Below are positions 1 to 10,162 of a DNA stretch of 64,000 bases, piece by piece. Source of the DNA: Azolla caroliniana (lineage: Eukaryota; Polypodiophyta); contig JBHGNT010000013.1 in the NCBI GenBank assembly GCA_043228905.1, positions 9,858,001 through 9,922,000 on the forward strand, written 5' to 3'. Position 1 is the first letter of the stretch. Every line of letters begins with the position of its first letter. The notes under the pieces were generated by a model. It searched no databases and was not told the DNA's origin. It saw only the letters and a list, made by a program, of their open reading frames with translations. The position numbers and the translations under genes were made by a program.

Positions 1-186
1 TAAGCCTCTTAGCCGATTTGTACTTATCTTTCATATAATATAAGAGTTGTTGTCATCATCCTTCTCTCTCTCTCATTCTCGCTATCTCTCTTTTCGCTTC
101 TCTCTTTCTCTCTCTCTCGGGAGTCTTACGCAGTCCCGTCCTCTTAGTACTAATAGTACTGCTCTTCTTTAGTACTATTCCTGACA
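1..186 (+). repeat. 5' LTR of Gypsy-1 (3' part only)
   Basis: Matches 9954-10162 of the 3' LTR. It contains a long CT-rich tract and ends in ctgaca at 186. The U3 part and the predicted transcription start lie outside the window. Confidence 0.93.
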
Positions 187-200
187 GTTTGAACCAATTT
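187..200 (+). other. Candidate self-priming primer-binding site of Gypsy-1
   Basis: The bases right after the LTR read gtttgaaccaattt. This does not start with TGG and matches no tRNA 3' end I know. Positions 189-197 are the exact reverse complement of 9936-9944 in the 3' LTR, just downstream of that LTR's TATA box (9900-9907). The arrangement fits priming by the element's own 5' RNA end rather than by a tRNA. The role is inferred. Confidence 0.6.
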
Positions 201-258
201 CCCGGTCCTCCAATCTACTTGTCGTTCTCCCTCATCCTCCTACCCTTTTCCCTATATT

Positions 259-1416
259 ATGGCTACTGTTAGCGCCCAAGAATATCAATCCGTTTTCTCT
301 GAGCTACAGTGCTTAAAAGAAAAATTTGTTGCCTTGGAACAAGAAAACCAACAGCTGATAGGGGATCTGCAACAAATCGCTCTAGAAAAACAACAAATGC
401 AACACCAACATGGGGAGTTAGCATTACGGGTGCAACAACTCGAAGCGGCATTGCAACAACAAGGATCAAGTCCCCAAGGATTTCATAAAGAGCCGAAGAT
501 TGGACTTCCTGTGAAATTTGATGGAACGCGATCACAATTCAGGGGATTCCTTAATCAGGTACGATTAGTCCTCCAAATGCATCCTTCCCGATATCCCACT
601 GATGCATCCCGAGTCGGCTTACTAGGCACGTTGCTTAGCGGCTCAGCCTTAGCATGGTTCGCTCCGCTTCTAGAAAAACAATCGCCCTTGCTTAATAACT
701 TTGAAGATTTTATTAGTGAGTTTAAAGCCTGCTTTGGAGACACCGACAGCATCAGGACGACGATCAACAAGATCCGGCGATTGCGTCAAGGCGATCGTCC
801 AGCCTCTGCCTACGCTGCGGATTTCTGCCTACTCGCTTCAGATATACCCTGGGATGATCAAGCACTAATGGAGCAGTTTCGCTATGGCCTGCGAAACGAT
901 GTCAAAGATCTACTTCTAACTTTCCCCGAAGAACCAAAGTCTCTTACGGAGGCAATCAGTCGAGCGGTCCAATGTGACAACCGCCTTTTCGAACGACGTT
1001 CGGAACGTCAATTACAGATACCACGCTCTAGGTCAGAGCCCACTTACGCCGCAGTCGCGGGTAAACCGTTTGCACGAGACATACCTCAAGCAAATACTTC
1101 GACACCGATGGAGATCGATACCATGCGTCGATGCAGCCAGTTATCGGAAGAAGAAAAGCAATGACGACGTGCCAATCGATTATGTCTTTATTGCAGTGGA
1201 CCAGGACATATCGCCATCAATTGTCCCCATAGGCCAAGAAGACAGGTAAATCAAATCGTCGCCTGTACTAAACCCGAGTCAATTCTTCCCTTCGGAGTGT
1301 CTGATAGTATTAATAGTACTAATAGAGTGTCAGATAGTATTCATAGTACTAATAGCCCAAGTATCTCAAACAAATTTGAAATCCTTAGTCAATTAGATGA
1401 AGAGTTAAACAATTGA
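259..1416 (+). pseudogene. gag: Gypsy-1 gag, broken by a nonsense codon
   Basis: Structural protein of the retrotransposon particle. It starts at an ATG (MATVSAQEYQ), has a glutamine-rich coiled coil in roughly residues 20-70, then a retrotransposon gag core with an ALAWF motif. A TGA at 1162-1164 stops the frame after 301 residues. Read through, the same frame continues with a CCHC zinc knuckle (CLYC...GH...NC) and runs to a TGA at 1414-1416. Gypsy-2 gag has an arginine codon at the matching place, so CGA to TGA is the likely change. The last codons carry the conserved G-TTA-AAC site. Confidence 0.9.
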
Positions 1417-1447
1417 GTCCAGCAAAAATAGGAGCCGTTTGGTTGGA
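1404..1447 (+). promoter_or_regulatory. Predicted -1 frameshift signal, Gypsy-1 gag/pol
   Basis: GTTAAAC at 1404-1410 lies in gag frame as G TTA AAC. It is followed by a 7-nt spacer (1411-1417), a 10-nt arm (1418-1427), a 10-nt loop (1428-1437) and a matching arm (1438-1447). Nine of ten positions can pair; one A/G mismatch is present. The -1 frame from this site enters pol (SPAKIGAVW), which is then cut by Copia-A at 1476. Confidence 0.65.
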
Positions 1448-1475
1448 CAACAGCCCTAGATCTGTACAACCCATT

Positions 1476-1902
1476 TGTTGGGAGACAGGTCCCTCCGGAT
1501 GGGCAGGGAGAAGAACAGTGCCGACGAAACCGGATGAGGAGTACCCGACTACGGAGAGCCGGATGGTGCAGGCCCGGTATGAACCGGATGAGGAGTACCC
1601 GGCTACGGAGAGCCGGATGGTGCAGGCCCGGTATGAACCGGATGAGGAGTACCCGGCTACGGAGAGCCGGATGGTGCAGGCCCGGTATGAACCGGATGAG
1701 GAGTACTCGGCTACGGAGAGCCGGATGGTGCAGGCCCGGTATGAACCGGAGGAAGAGACATATTCGTAAATATGTTTTTGAGAGCCCATTGTGGCTATAT
1801 TTGTAAATAGCCGAAAAGTCATATTAGTATAAATATGACTTAGGGCAAACTAATATTATGTGGTCGTTACTCTTCCTTGTTGGTGCAAGAAGAAGAGAGA
1901 GT
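1476..1902 (+). repeat. 5' LTR of Copia-A, truncated
   Basis: Matches 5397-5878 of the 3' LTR apart from one fewer 54-bp repeat unit. Similarity ends in the shared purine run gaagaagagagagt, after which gag sequence begins. This looks like a deletion between short repeats. Confidence 0.9.
1530..1745 (+). repeat. 54-bp tandem repeat, 4 copies, in Copia-A 5' LTR
   Basis: Four units of exactly 54 bp, GC-rich and nearly identical, beginning ccggatgaggagtac. They lie in the U3 part of the LTR upstream of a TATA-like stretch, so they may act as enhancer repeats. The frame stays open in several frames because 54 is divisible by 3; this is not evidence of coding. Confidence 0.95.
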
Positions 1903-4900
1903 AAAGTCGAGCTTGCTAGATGAGGAGGCGCGTCGGAAAGACAAAGATACGAGCTCCGACTCCAAAGCGCTTCTTACCGAATCGGAACGCGAAAGACATA
2001 GAAACCGTAGTCCCCAGAACCAGGAGAAGTCAGGGACACGGTCAAAGTCAAGGGGGAGGCCTACTTGCTTCTATTGCGGCAAGCCGGGACACTTCCAAAA
2101 GAACTGTCGGCATTTCCGTAAAGACAAGGAAACCGACGGTACCGATTCGAAGCAAACCCCGGACCGGAACGGTAAAGACCGAAACGGTAAAGACCGGAGG
2201 GGGGCGGACCGGAAGGGAACGACGGCAATCGCGGCAAGTGAAGAAGAGTTGATGCTCATCACCGAGGAGAGTGAGATAAACCTTGCCGGCGACGAGATGA
2301 CCTGGGTGGTAGACTCCGGAGCATCGTTCCAACTTACCCCGGACCGAAAATGTTTCGCATCCTACTCAGCCGGTGACCACGGCTGTGTCCGGATGGGGAA
2401 TGAAGGTACATGCCGAATTGTCGGCATAGGAGACGTGTGGCTAACAACACCAATTGGATGCAAGATGCTGCTGAAGGATGTCCGACACGTTCCGGAAGTT
2501 CATCTGACCCTGATATCAGCCGGTCGGCTAGATGATGAAGGCTACACGGGTAGCATCTGGAACGGTGTCATGAAGTTCAGCAAAGGGAGCCTGATTGTGG
2601 CTCGGGCCCGGAAGGTAAACACAATGTACCTGATGAATGCCCGGTTATGTCCGAAAGAAGTGAACGTGGCATCCGACACTGCCGGTGAGCTGTGGCACAA
2701 GAGGCTGTGTCATATGAGTGAGAAGGGGATGAAGAGGCTTGCAGACGACAACCTCATTCCAGTGAAGAACGTGCACTTAGAGAAGTGCACTGATTGTCTG
2801 GCCGGTAAGCAGAACCGGACCTCTTTCCGACCAAGGCCACCGATGAGACGTAATGCACCACTGGAGTTGGTGCATACGGATGTGTGTCAAGTAGACACGA
2901 AGTCACATGCCGGAGCGCAGTACTTCGTGACGTTCATAGATGACCACAGCCGGGAGCTATGGGCCACACCACTGAAGACGAAGGATCAGGTGTTATCCGT
3001 CTTCAAAGAGCTCCACGCGAGAGTAGAAAGAGAAACCGGCCGGAAGCTGAAGGCGGTTCGAGCAGATAACGGGGGAGAATACCGGGGGCAGTTCGAGGAG
3101 TACTGCCGCTCGAAGGGAATCCGGCTAGAATTTACCGTGCCGAAGACGCCGGAACTAAACGGACTGGCCGAGAGGACGAACCGGACCATAATGGAGAGGG
3201 CGGCACTGTGGACGGCGACATACGTGATAAACAGATCACCCTCAGTACCCTTGGACGGAGACACGCCACAGAGAGTATGGACCGGTAAGGAAGTGTCCTA
3301 CCGGCATCTGAAGGTGTTCGGGTGTCTCGCGTACGTGCATGTAGCTAAGGACCGGAGAGGAAAGCTAGATCCAAAGACCCGTCCATGCATATTCCTCGGT
3401 TACGGTGACGATGAGTTCGGCTACCGAGTGTGGGACCCGGTCGACAAGAAGGTATTCCGGAGTCGAGATATTATCTTCATGGAGGACAAGACGCTCGCCG
3501 ACTGGGAGTCGGAGAAGAAGATAATGAACTCCGAGTCGACCGGTAAGGATAGACTCTACGATGAGCAGACCCAACCGGCAGGAGACCGGTTAGCACTCGA
3601 AGAACCAGCCGGTTACGGTGAGGATACCGAACCGGCAGATGAAGAGGTAGAGGAAGCTGAGACCGGAACCGGCCAAGACTCCGAATCGGATTCGGATGAA
3701 GAGCAAATGGAGGAGCCGGTTACCGAAGCCCGAAGACGTAGATATCCTCTCAGAGAGAGAAGGGCGCCCCGGAGATTTCCGGATGCAGAGCACGTCCTGC
3801 TGACCGATGAGGGGGAGCCGGAAAGCTTCGAAAAAGCGAAGGAAGACACCCACAGCCGAAAATGGTTAAGTGCCATGCAGGATGAGATGGATTCCCTGCA
3901 TGAGAACCATACATACGAATTGGTGGAGCTGCCGAAAGGAAAGCGGGCACTCCGAAACAAGTGGGTGTACAAGTTGAAACCGGGAGATGCCGGCAACCCC
4001 CCGAGATACAAAGCCAGGATCGTGGTGAAGGGGTTCCAGCAGAAGAAGGGCGTGGACTTCGACGAGATATTTGCCCCGGTAGTAAAGATGACCACCATCC
4101 GGACAGTGCTGAGTATAGCAGCAAGCATGGACCTCGAGGTAGAGCAGCTGGACGTGAAGACGGCATTCCTTCACGGCGACCTCGAAGAGGAGATCTACAT
4201 GCAGCAACCGGAAGGATTTGTGGAGAAAGGGACGGAGCACCTGGTATGCCGGTTGAAGAAGAGCCTGTACGGACTGAAGCAGGCTCCCCGGCAATGGTAC
4301 CGGAAGTTCGACTCCTTCATGACCGAACAAGGGTACCACAAGACGCAGGCCGATCACTGCGTGTTTGTGAAGAAGTTCGAAGGAGGAGACTTCCTGATAC
4401 TCCTCCTGTACGTGGATGACATGTTGATCGTCGGACGAGACCAAGTAAAAATACGGATGCTGAAGAAGGCTCTCAACCGGACCTTCTCAATGAAAGACTT
4501 GGGTCCGGCAAGACAGATGTTGGGGATGCACATCATCCGTAACCGGAAAGCGAAGCAATTATGGCTGTCACAGGAGAAGTACGTGACAAAGGTGCTTCAC
4601 CGGTTCAACATGTCAGAAGCGAAACCAGTCGGATCGACACTTCCGGCAAACTGCACGCTATCCGGCAAGCAAAGCCCGAAGACGAAAGCAGAGAAGGCGG
4701 ATATGATGAAGATTCCATATGCCTCTGCCGTCGGGAGCTCGATGTACGCTATGGTGTGTACCCGACCGGATATAGGATACGCAGTCGGAGTGGTGAGCCG
4801 GTTCATGAGTAATCCCGGCAAGGAGCACTGGAACATAGTCAAATGGATACTCCGGTACTTGAAGAGAACTTCAAACATGTGTCTCCGATTCGGCTCCGGA

Positions 4901-5386
4901 AAACCTCAACTGGACGGTTTCACCGATTCGGACATGTCGGCTGATGTGGATACCAGCCGGTCTACATCCGGGTATGTAATGACATATGCAAGGGGAGCTG
5001 TTTCGTGGCAGTCGAGGCTGCAGAAGACGGTTGCATTGTCAACCACAGAGGCGGAGTACATGGCGGCTGTGGAAGCCGGCAAGGAAATATTATGGATGAA
5101 GGACTTCATCGGAGAGCTCGGTTTCCGGCAAGAGGAATACAGACTCTATTGCGACAGTCAAAGTGCCATCCACGTTGCTAAGAATGTGGCCTACCATTCC
5201 CGGACGAAGCATATCCAGCGGAGGTATCACTGGATCCAGGAAAGAGTAGATGACCATGAGTTCGCACTGACGAAGATCCACACGGCCGAGAACGGGTCAG
5301 ATATGCTGACCAAGGTGCTGACACCCGACAAGCTGGATGCATGCCGGAAGAGAATCGGACTGGTAAGACACCCAATGCCGGAGTGA
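1877..5386 (+). CDS. pol: Copia-A polyprotein: end of gag plus protease, integrase, RT and RNase H
   Basis: An open frame of about 1169 codons. The first codons (from 1877, a TTG, no clear ATG) come from the LTR and run in frame into the C-terminal part of gag. In order: CCHC zinc knuckle (residues 64-77), aspartic protease DSGAS (about 146), GAG-pre-integrase zinc site (about 272-313), integrase core with Asp near 333 and 396 and Glu near 432, reverse transcriptase with YVDD (about 845) and RNase H (from about 1010, with the usual TKHI motif near the end). The integrase lacks about 20 residues after RTIMER compared with the usual copia pattern. No internal stop or frameshift. Likely translated only as a chimera, if at all. 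Confidence 0.93.
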   Translation: MLVQEEERVKSSLLDEEARRKDKDTSSDSKALLTESERERHRNRSPQNQEKSGTRSKSRGRPTCFYCGKPGHFQKNCRHFRKDKETDGTDSKQTPDRNGKDRNGKDRRGADRKGTTAIAASEEELMLITEESEINLAGDEMTWVVDSGASFQLTPDRKCFASYSAGDHGCVRMGNEGTCRIVGIGDVWLTTPIGCKMLLKDVRHVPEVHLTLISAGRLDDEGYTGSIWNGVMKFSKGSLIVARARKVNTMYLMNARLCPKEVNVASDTAGELWHKRLCHMSEKGMKRLADDNLIPVKNVHLEKCTDCLAGKQNRTSFRPRPPMRRNAPLELVHTDVCQVDTKSHAGAQYFVTFIDDHSRELWATPLKTKDQVLSVFKELHARVERETGRKLKAVRADNGGEYRGQFEEYCRSKGIRLEFTVPKTPELNGLAERTNRTIMERAALWTATYVINRSPSVPLDGDTPQRVWTGKEVSYRHLKVFGCLAYVHVAKDRRGKLDPKTRPCIFLGYGDDEFGYRVWDPVDKKVFRSRDIIFMEDKTLADWESEKKIMNSESTGKDRLYDEQTQPAGDRLALEEPAGYGEDTEPADEEVEEAETGTGQDSESDSDEEQMEEPVTEARRRRYPLRERRAPRRFPDAEHVLLTDEGEPESFEKAKEDTHSRKWLSAMQDEMDSLHENHTYELVELPKGKRALRNKWVYKLKPGDAGNPPRYKARIVVKGFQQKKGVDFDEIFAPVVKMTTIRTVLSIAASMDLEVEQLDVKTAFLHGDLEEEIYMQQPEGFVEKGTEHLVCRLKKSLYGLKQAPRQWYRKFDSFMTEQGYHKTQADHCVFVKKFEGGDFLILLLYVDDMLIVGRDQVKIRMLKKALNRTFSMKDLGPARQMLGMHIIRNRKAKQLWLSQEKYVTKVLHRFNMSEAKPVGSTLPANCTLSGKQSPKTKAEKADMMKIPYASAVGSSMYAMVCTRPDIGYAVGVVSRFMSNPGKEHWNIVKWILRYLKRTSNMCLRFGSGKPQLDGFTDSDMSADVDTSRSTSGYVMTYARGAVSWQSRLQKTVALSTTEAEYMAAVEAGKEILWMKDFIGELGFRQEEYRLYCDSQSAIHVAKNVAYHSRTKHIQRRYHWIQERVDDHEFALTKIHTAENGSDMLTKVLTPDKLDACRKRIGLVRHPMPE

Positions 5387-5396
5387 AGGGGGAGTT

Positions 5397-6194
5397 TGTT
5401 GGGAGACAGGTCCCTCCGGATGGGAAGGGAGAAGAATAGTGCCGACGAAACCGGATGAGGAGTACCCGGCTACGGAGAGCCTGATGGTGCAGGCCCGGTA
5501 TGAACCGGATGAGGAGTACCCGGCTACGGAGAGCCGGATGGTGCAGGCCCGGTATGAACCGGATGAGGAGTACTCGGCTACGGAGAGCCGGATGGTGCAG
5601 GCCCGGTATGAACCGGATGAGGAGTACCCGGCTACGGAGAGCCGGATGGTGCAGGCCCGGTATGAACCGGATGAGGAGTACTCAGCTACGGAGAGCTGGA
5701 TGGTGCAGGCCCGGTATGAACCGAAGGAAGAGACATATTCGTAAATATGTTTCTGAGAGCCCATTGTGGCTATATTTGTAAATAGCCGAAAAGTCATATT
5801 AGTATAAATATGACTTCGGGCAAACTAATATTATGTGGTCGTTACTCTTCCTTGTTGGTGCAAGAAGAAGAGAGAGTGCGTAATTGTACAGAGAGAGAGA
5901 GAGAGAACGAGGTCGTTGCCTCTGTTGTAACCGCCGCCTGTGGCGAAGAGCGTGAGTTCGAGGTCGTTGCCTCCGAGAACTCACTGTTTTGTACATTCAT
6001 ACATAGTGACAGTTTGTAGCCTGTGGGCTGCCGTGGTTTTTCCTCCAGTTTGGGGTTTTCCACGTTAACCTCCTGTGTAGTGTGTGTGTATCTTCCTCTC
6101 CTTTGTATCGTGTTGTATTTCCCGTTTTTCTGTGTATGAAAAGAATCTTGGTTGTGGCCGAGCATTGCGCATAAGGAACATTAGGTTCCCGTCA
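5397..6194 (+). repeat. 3' LTR of Copia-A
   Basis: Starts TGTTGGG after a purine-rich tract (gaagggggagtt) and ends GTCA at 6194, next to the target duplication. It has five 54-bp repeats, a GA-rich stretch near 5888-5905 and a downstream part that the truncated 5' LTR lacks. Confidence 0.93.
5451..5720 (+). repeat. 54-bp tandem repeat, 5 copies, in Copia-A 3' LTR
   Basis: Same unit as at 1530-1745, with one more copy. The copy-number difference between the two LTRs of one insertion shows that the array changed during or after insertion. Confidence 0.95.
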
Positions 6195-6199
6195 CCATT

Positions 6200-9100
6200 A
6201 GTGGTTCCATTCCGTCCAAGCAAGTTTGCAATGTGTTTCTAGCCCAAGTCATTGTTAGTACTAAAAGTACTCTCCCAGTACCCGTCCTAGCACTTTTAGA
6301 TTCCGGAGCTAATTCCTGTTTCATGGATCAAAATTTTGCCCAAGCTTCTTAGATATCCCTAAGAAAACTTCCTTGTCCCGCATCTGTAGTAGTCATTGAT
6401 GGTCGTCCCATTGCTTCCGGGAATATTGTAGAAGAATCAGAACCCATTCAAGTTGTCCTAGGTAGTTTTGTGTGTGTAATATCATTTAATATAATTAGTA
6501 GTCCAGAGCATCCCATTGTCGTAGGATTACCTTGGTTTGAATTACATAATCCAGCCATAAATTGGAGAACAAGAGAAGTCCGATATCGACCACCCCAAGA
6601 ATCTACTCACCGAGTTTCGACCATTTCACTCCATCAATTACGCGAAGAAGGACACAAGGAGGCAATGTTCCTATTTGCAATATCAGTACATCCTTCCAAC
6701 ACTATTAAGAAGGACTCCTCATGACAACTTCCGGCAAAATATCATCCTTATGCCGATGTATTTGACAAGGTAAAAGCCGGTACCCTTCCTCATCACCATC
6801 CCTATGATTGTCCCATCGATTTACAACCAAGAACCAAGCTACCATGGGGACCAATTTACAACTTGTCACCCACCAAGTTAGAAGTCCTTCGAGCCTACAT
6901 AGAGGAGAATTTGGCAAGCGGGTTCATTCGTCATTCGAAATCTCCGGCCGGTGCACCCATCTTCTTTGTCAAGAAGAAAGATGGCTCACTTCGTCTCGTC
7001 GTTGATTACCGCGGATTGAATAAGGTCACCATCCGGAATAGGTATGCACTTCCTCTTATATCAAGTCTTTTAGAGCGAGTTAATGGTGCCAAGTTTTTTA
7101 CCAAAATCGATCTACGAGGAGTGTATAACCTCATGCGGATCCGACCAAGAGATGAATGGAAGACCGCCTTTCGCACGCGGTATGGGCATTTCGAGTATAC
7201 TGTTATGCCGTTCGGCTTAACCAATGCACCCGCGGTCTTCCAACACATGGCAAATGATATATTCAGAGACCTCTTGGATATCTATTTGATCATCTATCTA
7301 GATGATCTATTGATTTATTCGAAGACCCAGCAAGAGCACGATTCTCATGTACTATTAGTAGTGACTTCGCGAGAATGGTCTTTATGCCAAGCTAGAAAAA
7401 TGTAGCTTTGACTGCAAGCAAGTGGAATTTCTAGGCTACGTCATCTCCTCAAAGGGCATCGCCATGGATCCAGCTAAAGTCCAAACTGTACTAGAGTGGC
7501 AAATTCCACGGTCGGTACGAGATGTACAATGTTTTCTAGGTTTTGCTAACTTCTACCGTAAGTTTATACAGGATTATTCAAAGATTATTTTACCCCTCAC
7601 ACAACTTACGAAGAAGGGCCAAGCATTTCTTTGGTCCATCGAGGCAGATATGGCTTTTCAGCATCTTAAGAAAGCCTTTACATCAGCACCGATTCTAGCT
7701 CATGTGGATACCAGCAAACCATTCATCATGGAGGCTGATGCTTCAGATTTCGCCCTCGGTAGCATCCTTTCTCAACAAGGAGATAAAGAAGGGTTGCATC
7801 CGGTGGCTTTCCATTCGCGCAAATTCGATGTCGCGGAAATCAACTACGAAATACATGACAAGGAGTTATTAGCCATCGTGGATTCATTTGTGCAATGGCG
7901 GCATTTCTTAGAGGGCTCTCCACATCAGGTCATTGTCTTTAGTGATCATAAAAATCTTGCTTATTTCCAGAACGCTCGCGTACTAAATCGACGGCAAGCT
8001 CGGTGGGTGCAATTCCTCACGCATTTCGACTTCAAAATCACATATCGACCGGGGAAGCAGCAAGGAAAAGCAAATGCACTATCACGACGTTCATATCTTG
8101 CACCTCGTCCTAGTGATCCAACATTTGATAATCAAAAGCAAGTAATCTTGGGACCAACACGATTGCACACGACGCGGATTTTTCACACCCCGATGGATTC
8201 ACAGATTACCGATGACATACGTGCAAACTTGAAGACGGATAGTTTTGCTCAAGACATCCTGGCACACATTGATACTTCTCGGGCATCCTGTTCTCAGTCT
8301 CAACAACCAGGTATTGACTACAGACAATTCAAATATCATGATGGTTTGTTATTCTTTAAAAAGCGCGTATATGTCCCCGATTGCTCCTGTCGCCTTCAAA
8401 TCGTCCAACATTGTCACGACACCCATACGGCGGGACATTTCAGTAGTACTAAGACGTTGGAGCTAGTGCAACGATCTTTTTGGTGGTCCCACATGCGCCG
8501 TTTTTTCGACGACTATGTTTGGACCTGTGATGCTTGCTGCCGAGCAAAGATGCCACGACACCATCCATATGGCTTGTTGGAACCCTTACCGATTCCAAGT
8601 AAGCCGTGGGAGTCTATTTGTCTTGATTTTATCATAGATCTATCGGTCTTGCAGGGGTTTGATGCTATCTTAACCATCGTCGATTGATATACGAAGATGG
8701 CACATTTTGTTCCGTGTACTAAGGCCATCACTAGCGAGGAAACCGCCGCCCTAGTCATGCGTGAGGTATTTCGGCATCATGGCCTCCCAGACAATATCAT
8801 CAGTGACCGAGGACCGCAATTTGTCTCCAAATTTTGGCAGCATCTCTTCAAGATGCTCAAGGTCTCTTGCAACCTCTCCTCCGGCTACCATCCTCAGACC
8901 GATGGGCAGGCGGAACGAACAAACCAAACGCTGGAGCAATATCTCAAGTGCTTCCTGAGTTATCAACAAGACGATTAGGCCGAGATTCTCCACTTTGCGG
9001 AGTTTGCGTATAATAATGTTGTTCACTCCTCGACTCGAGTCTCCCCATTCTACGCTTATACCGATTCTCATCCTCGCTGGTCGGTGATCGACACCCCGGA

Positions 9101-9702
9101 GCTACCTACCAATCCTTGTGCCGGGGATCATTTGGAGAGACTATGCAAGATCCAGACAAATCTCTCGACTCATCTTCGTCATGCTCAACAGACACAGAAG
9201 ACTTACGCGGATCGTCATCAGCTTCCCTCCTCTTTTGCCATCGGAGATCGAGTATGACTCTTACGTCGTCACATCAAGACTACTTGACCATGCGACAAGT
9301 TGGATTATCGACGACTCGGTCCTTTCCGTATTACGGGTAAGGTTAATGATGTCACATTTCGCCTCGATCTCCCTCCGCAACTTCAGATACATCCGGTTTT
9401 CCATTGTTCTCTTCTTGAACCTTATAAAACAAACACCATTCCCGATCGTGTTACACCACCGCCGCCCCCGATGGAGTTGGACGCTGGCCTGGAGTATGAA
9501 GTTGCTCCCATCCTTGATTCCAAACTTATTCGCAACAAACTTTATTATTTGGTCGATTGGCTTGGTTATAGTCCGAGCGAACGCACTTGGGAACCCGTTC
9601 AGCATGTTACCAATGCTCAGGATTTGCTTGCTGATTTCCACCGAAAGTATCCGGACAAACCCGGTCCACAATCAACGCCGACTCGTTCCACTCGTCGTCT
9701 TT
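6200..9702 (+). pseudogene. pol: Gypsy-1 pol, multiply frameshifted
   Basis: Remnant of a chromovirus polyprotein. Recognisable in order: aspartic protease (near 6295-6335), RT with the FVKKKDGS and YLDD motifs (6863-7405), RNase H with EADASDFALGS (near 7730), integrase zinc domain (8370-8550), integrase core (8600-8980, with SDRGPQF), GPY/F module and chromodomain (9300-9702, with LVDWLGY). A stop lies in the protease near 6350. Further stops or frameshifts lie near 6724, 7405, 8687 and 8978, and a shifted stretch covers 9118-9300. The protein sequence is close to Gypsy-2 pol throughout. Confidence 0.92.
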
Positions 9703-9715
9703 AAGGGGGAGATAG
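9703..9715 (+). other. Polypurine tract of Gypsy-1
   Basis: aagggggagatag directly before the 3' LTR, where plus-strand DNA synthesis would start. Confidence 0.8.
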
Positions 9716-10162
9716 TGTCATGATATGGCAAGACTCGAACCCATAACCTTATGGTATATGGGTCGAGCTCTTAACCATCACACCATCTATTGTAATTCAT
9801 AGAATATTATTTTCATTTATGTTTTATTATAAGAAAGTAATGTATATTCCAGATTTCTCTGGAACATTCTAGAAGTTTCAGGATTACTCCTGACAACACT
9901 ATAAAAGAAGGCACTAGGCATTATGTTGAACCAATTTGGTTCAACACCAGTCTTAAGCCTCTTAGCCGATTTGTACTTATCTTTCATATAATATAAGAGT
10001 TGCTGTCATCATCCTTCTCTCTCTCTCATTCTCGCTATCTCTCTTTTCGCTTCTCTCTTTCTCTCTCTCTCGGGAGTCTTACGCAATCCCGTCCTCTTAG
10101 TAATAATAGTACTGCTCTTCTTTAGTACTAATTCCATCTTTGCTTTAGTACTATTCCTGACA
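9716..10162 (+). repeat. 3' LTR of Gypsy-1
   Basis: 447 bp, TGTCATGA to CTGACA. It contains an antisense tRNA-like segment (9731-9777), a TATA box (9900-9907), the predicted RNA start near 9933 (aatttggttcaac) and a CT-rich U5. Confidence 0.92.
9731..9777 (-). other. tRNA-like segment in the Gypsy-1 LTR
   Basis: On the minus strand, TGGTTAAGAGC (9777-9767) fits a pol III A box and GGTTCGAGTCT (9741-9731) fits a B box, 36 nt apart as in tRNA genes. No complete acceptor stem or clear anticodon arm is seen, so this is a tRNA-derived or tRNA-mimicking sequence rather than a tRNA gene. Confidence 0.5.

Larger units (their letters stand above)
1476..6194 (+). mobile_element. Copia-A: Ty1/copia element nested in Gypsy-1
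   Basis: LTR ends are TGTTGGG and CCCGTCA. The 5-bp target duplication ccatt is seen at 1471-1475 and 6195-6199, and removing the element rejoins the Gypsy-1 pol sequence, so the borders are firm. The 3' LTR is 798 bp. The 5' LTR stops matching after 1902 and runs directly into the end of gag, so the rest of the 5' LTR, the primer-binding site and most of gag are deleted. The long pol frame is open and richer in CGG and other GC-rich codons than the other copia copies. The element could not reverse-transcribe itself without its primer site. Confidence 0.95.
1..10162 (+). mobile_element. Gypsy-1: degenerate Ty3/gypsy chromovirus, 5' end outside window
   Basis: An LTR retrotransposon read in the order partial 5' LTR (1-186), gag (259-1416), pol (about 1417-1470 and 6200-9702), polypurine tract (9703-9715) and 3' LTR (9716-10162). 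The end of the 5' LTR and of the 3' LTR are nearly the same; the 3' copy has about 27 extra bases before its last 18 bases. pol ends in an integrase GPY/F module and a chromodomain, which places it among the chromoviruses. The coding part is broken by a nonsense codon in gag and by several stops and frameshifts in pol. Copia-A (1476-6194) sits at the gag/pol junction. It is closest to Gypsy-3 at the right end of the window and more distant from Gypsy-2. Confidence 0.93.

Noticed and set aside
1385-1822. Open frames on both strands through the 54-bp arrays (also 5297-5797)
   Set aside because: They come from repeat units of 54 bp (a multiple of 3) in the LTR. No start context or domain, and they cross the LTR border.
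9731-9777. A functional tRNA gene in the LTR
   Set aside because: Only the A and B box regions fit. No full acceptor stem or clear anticodon loop; treated as tRNA-like.
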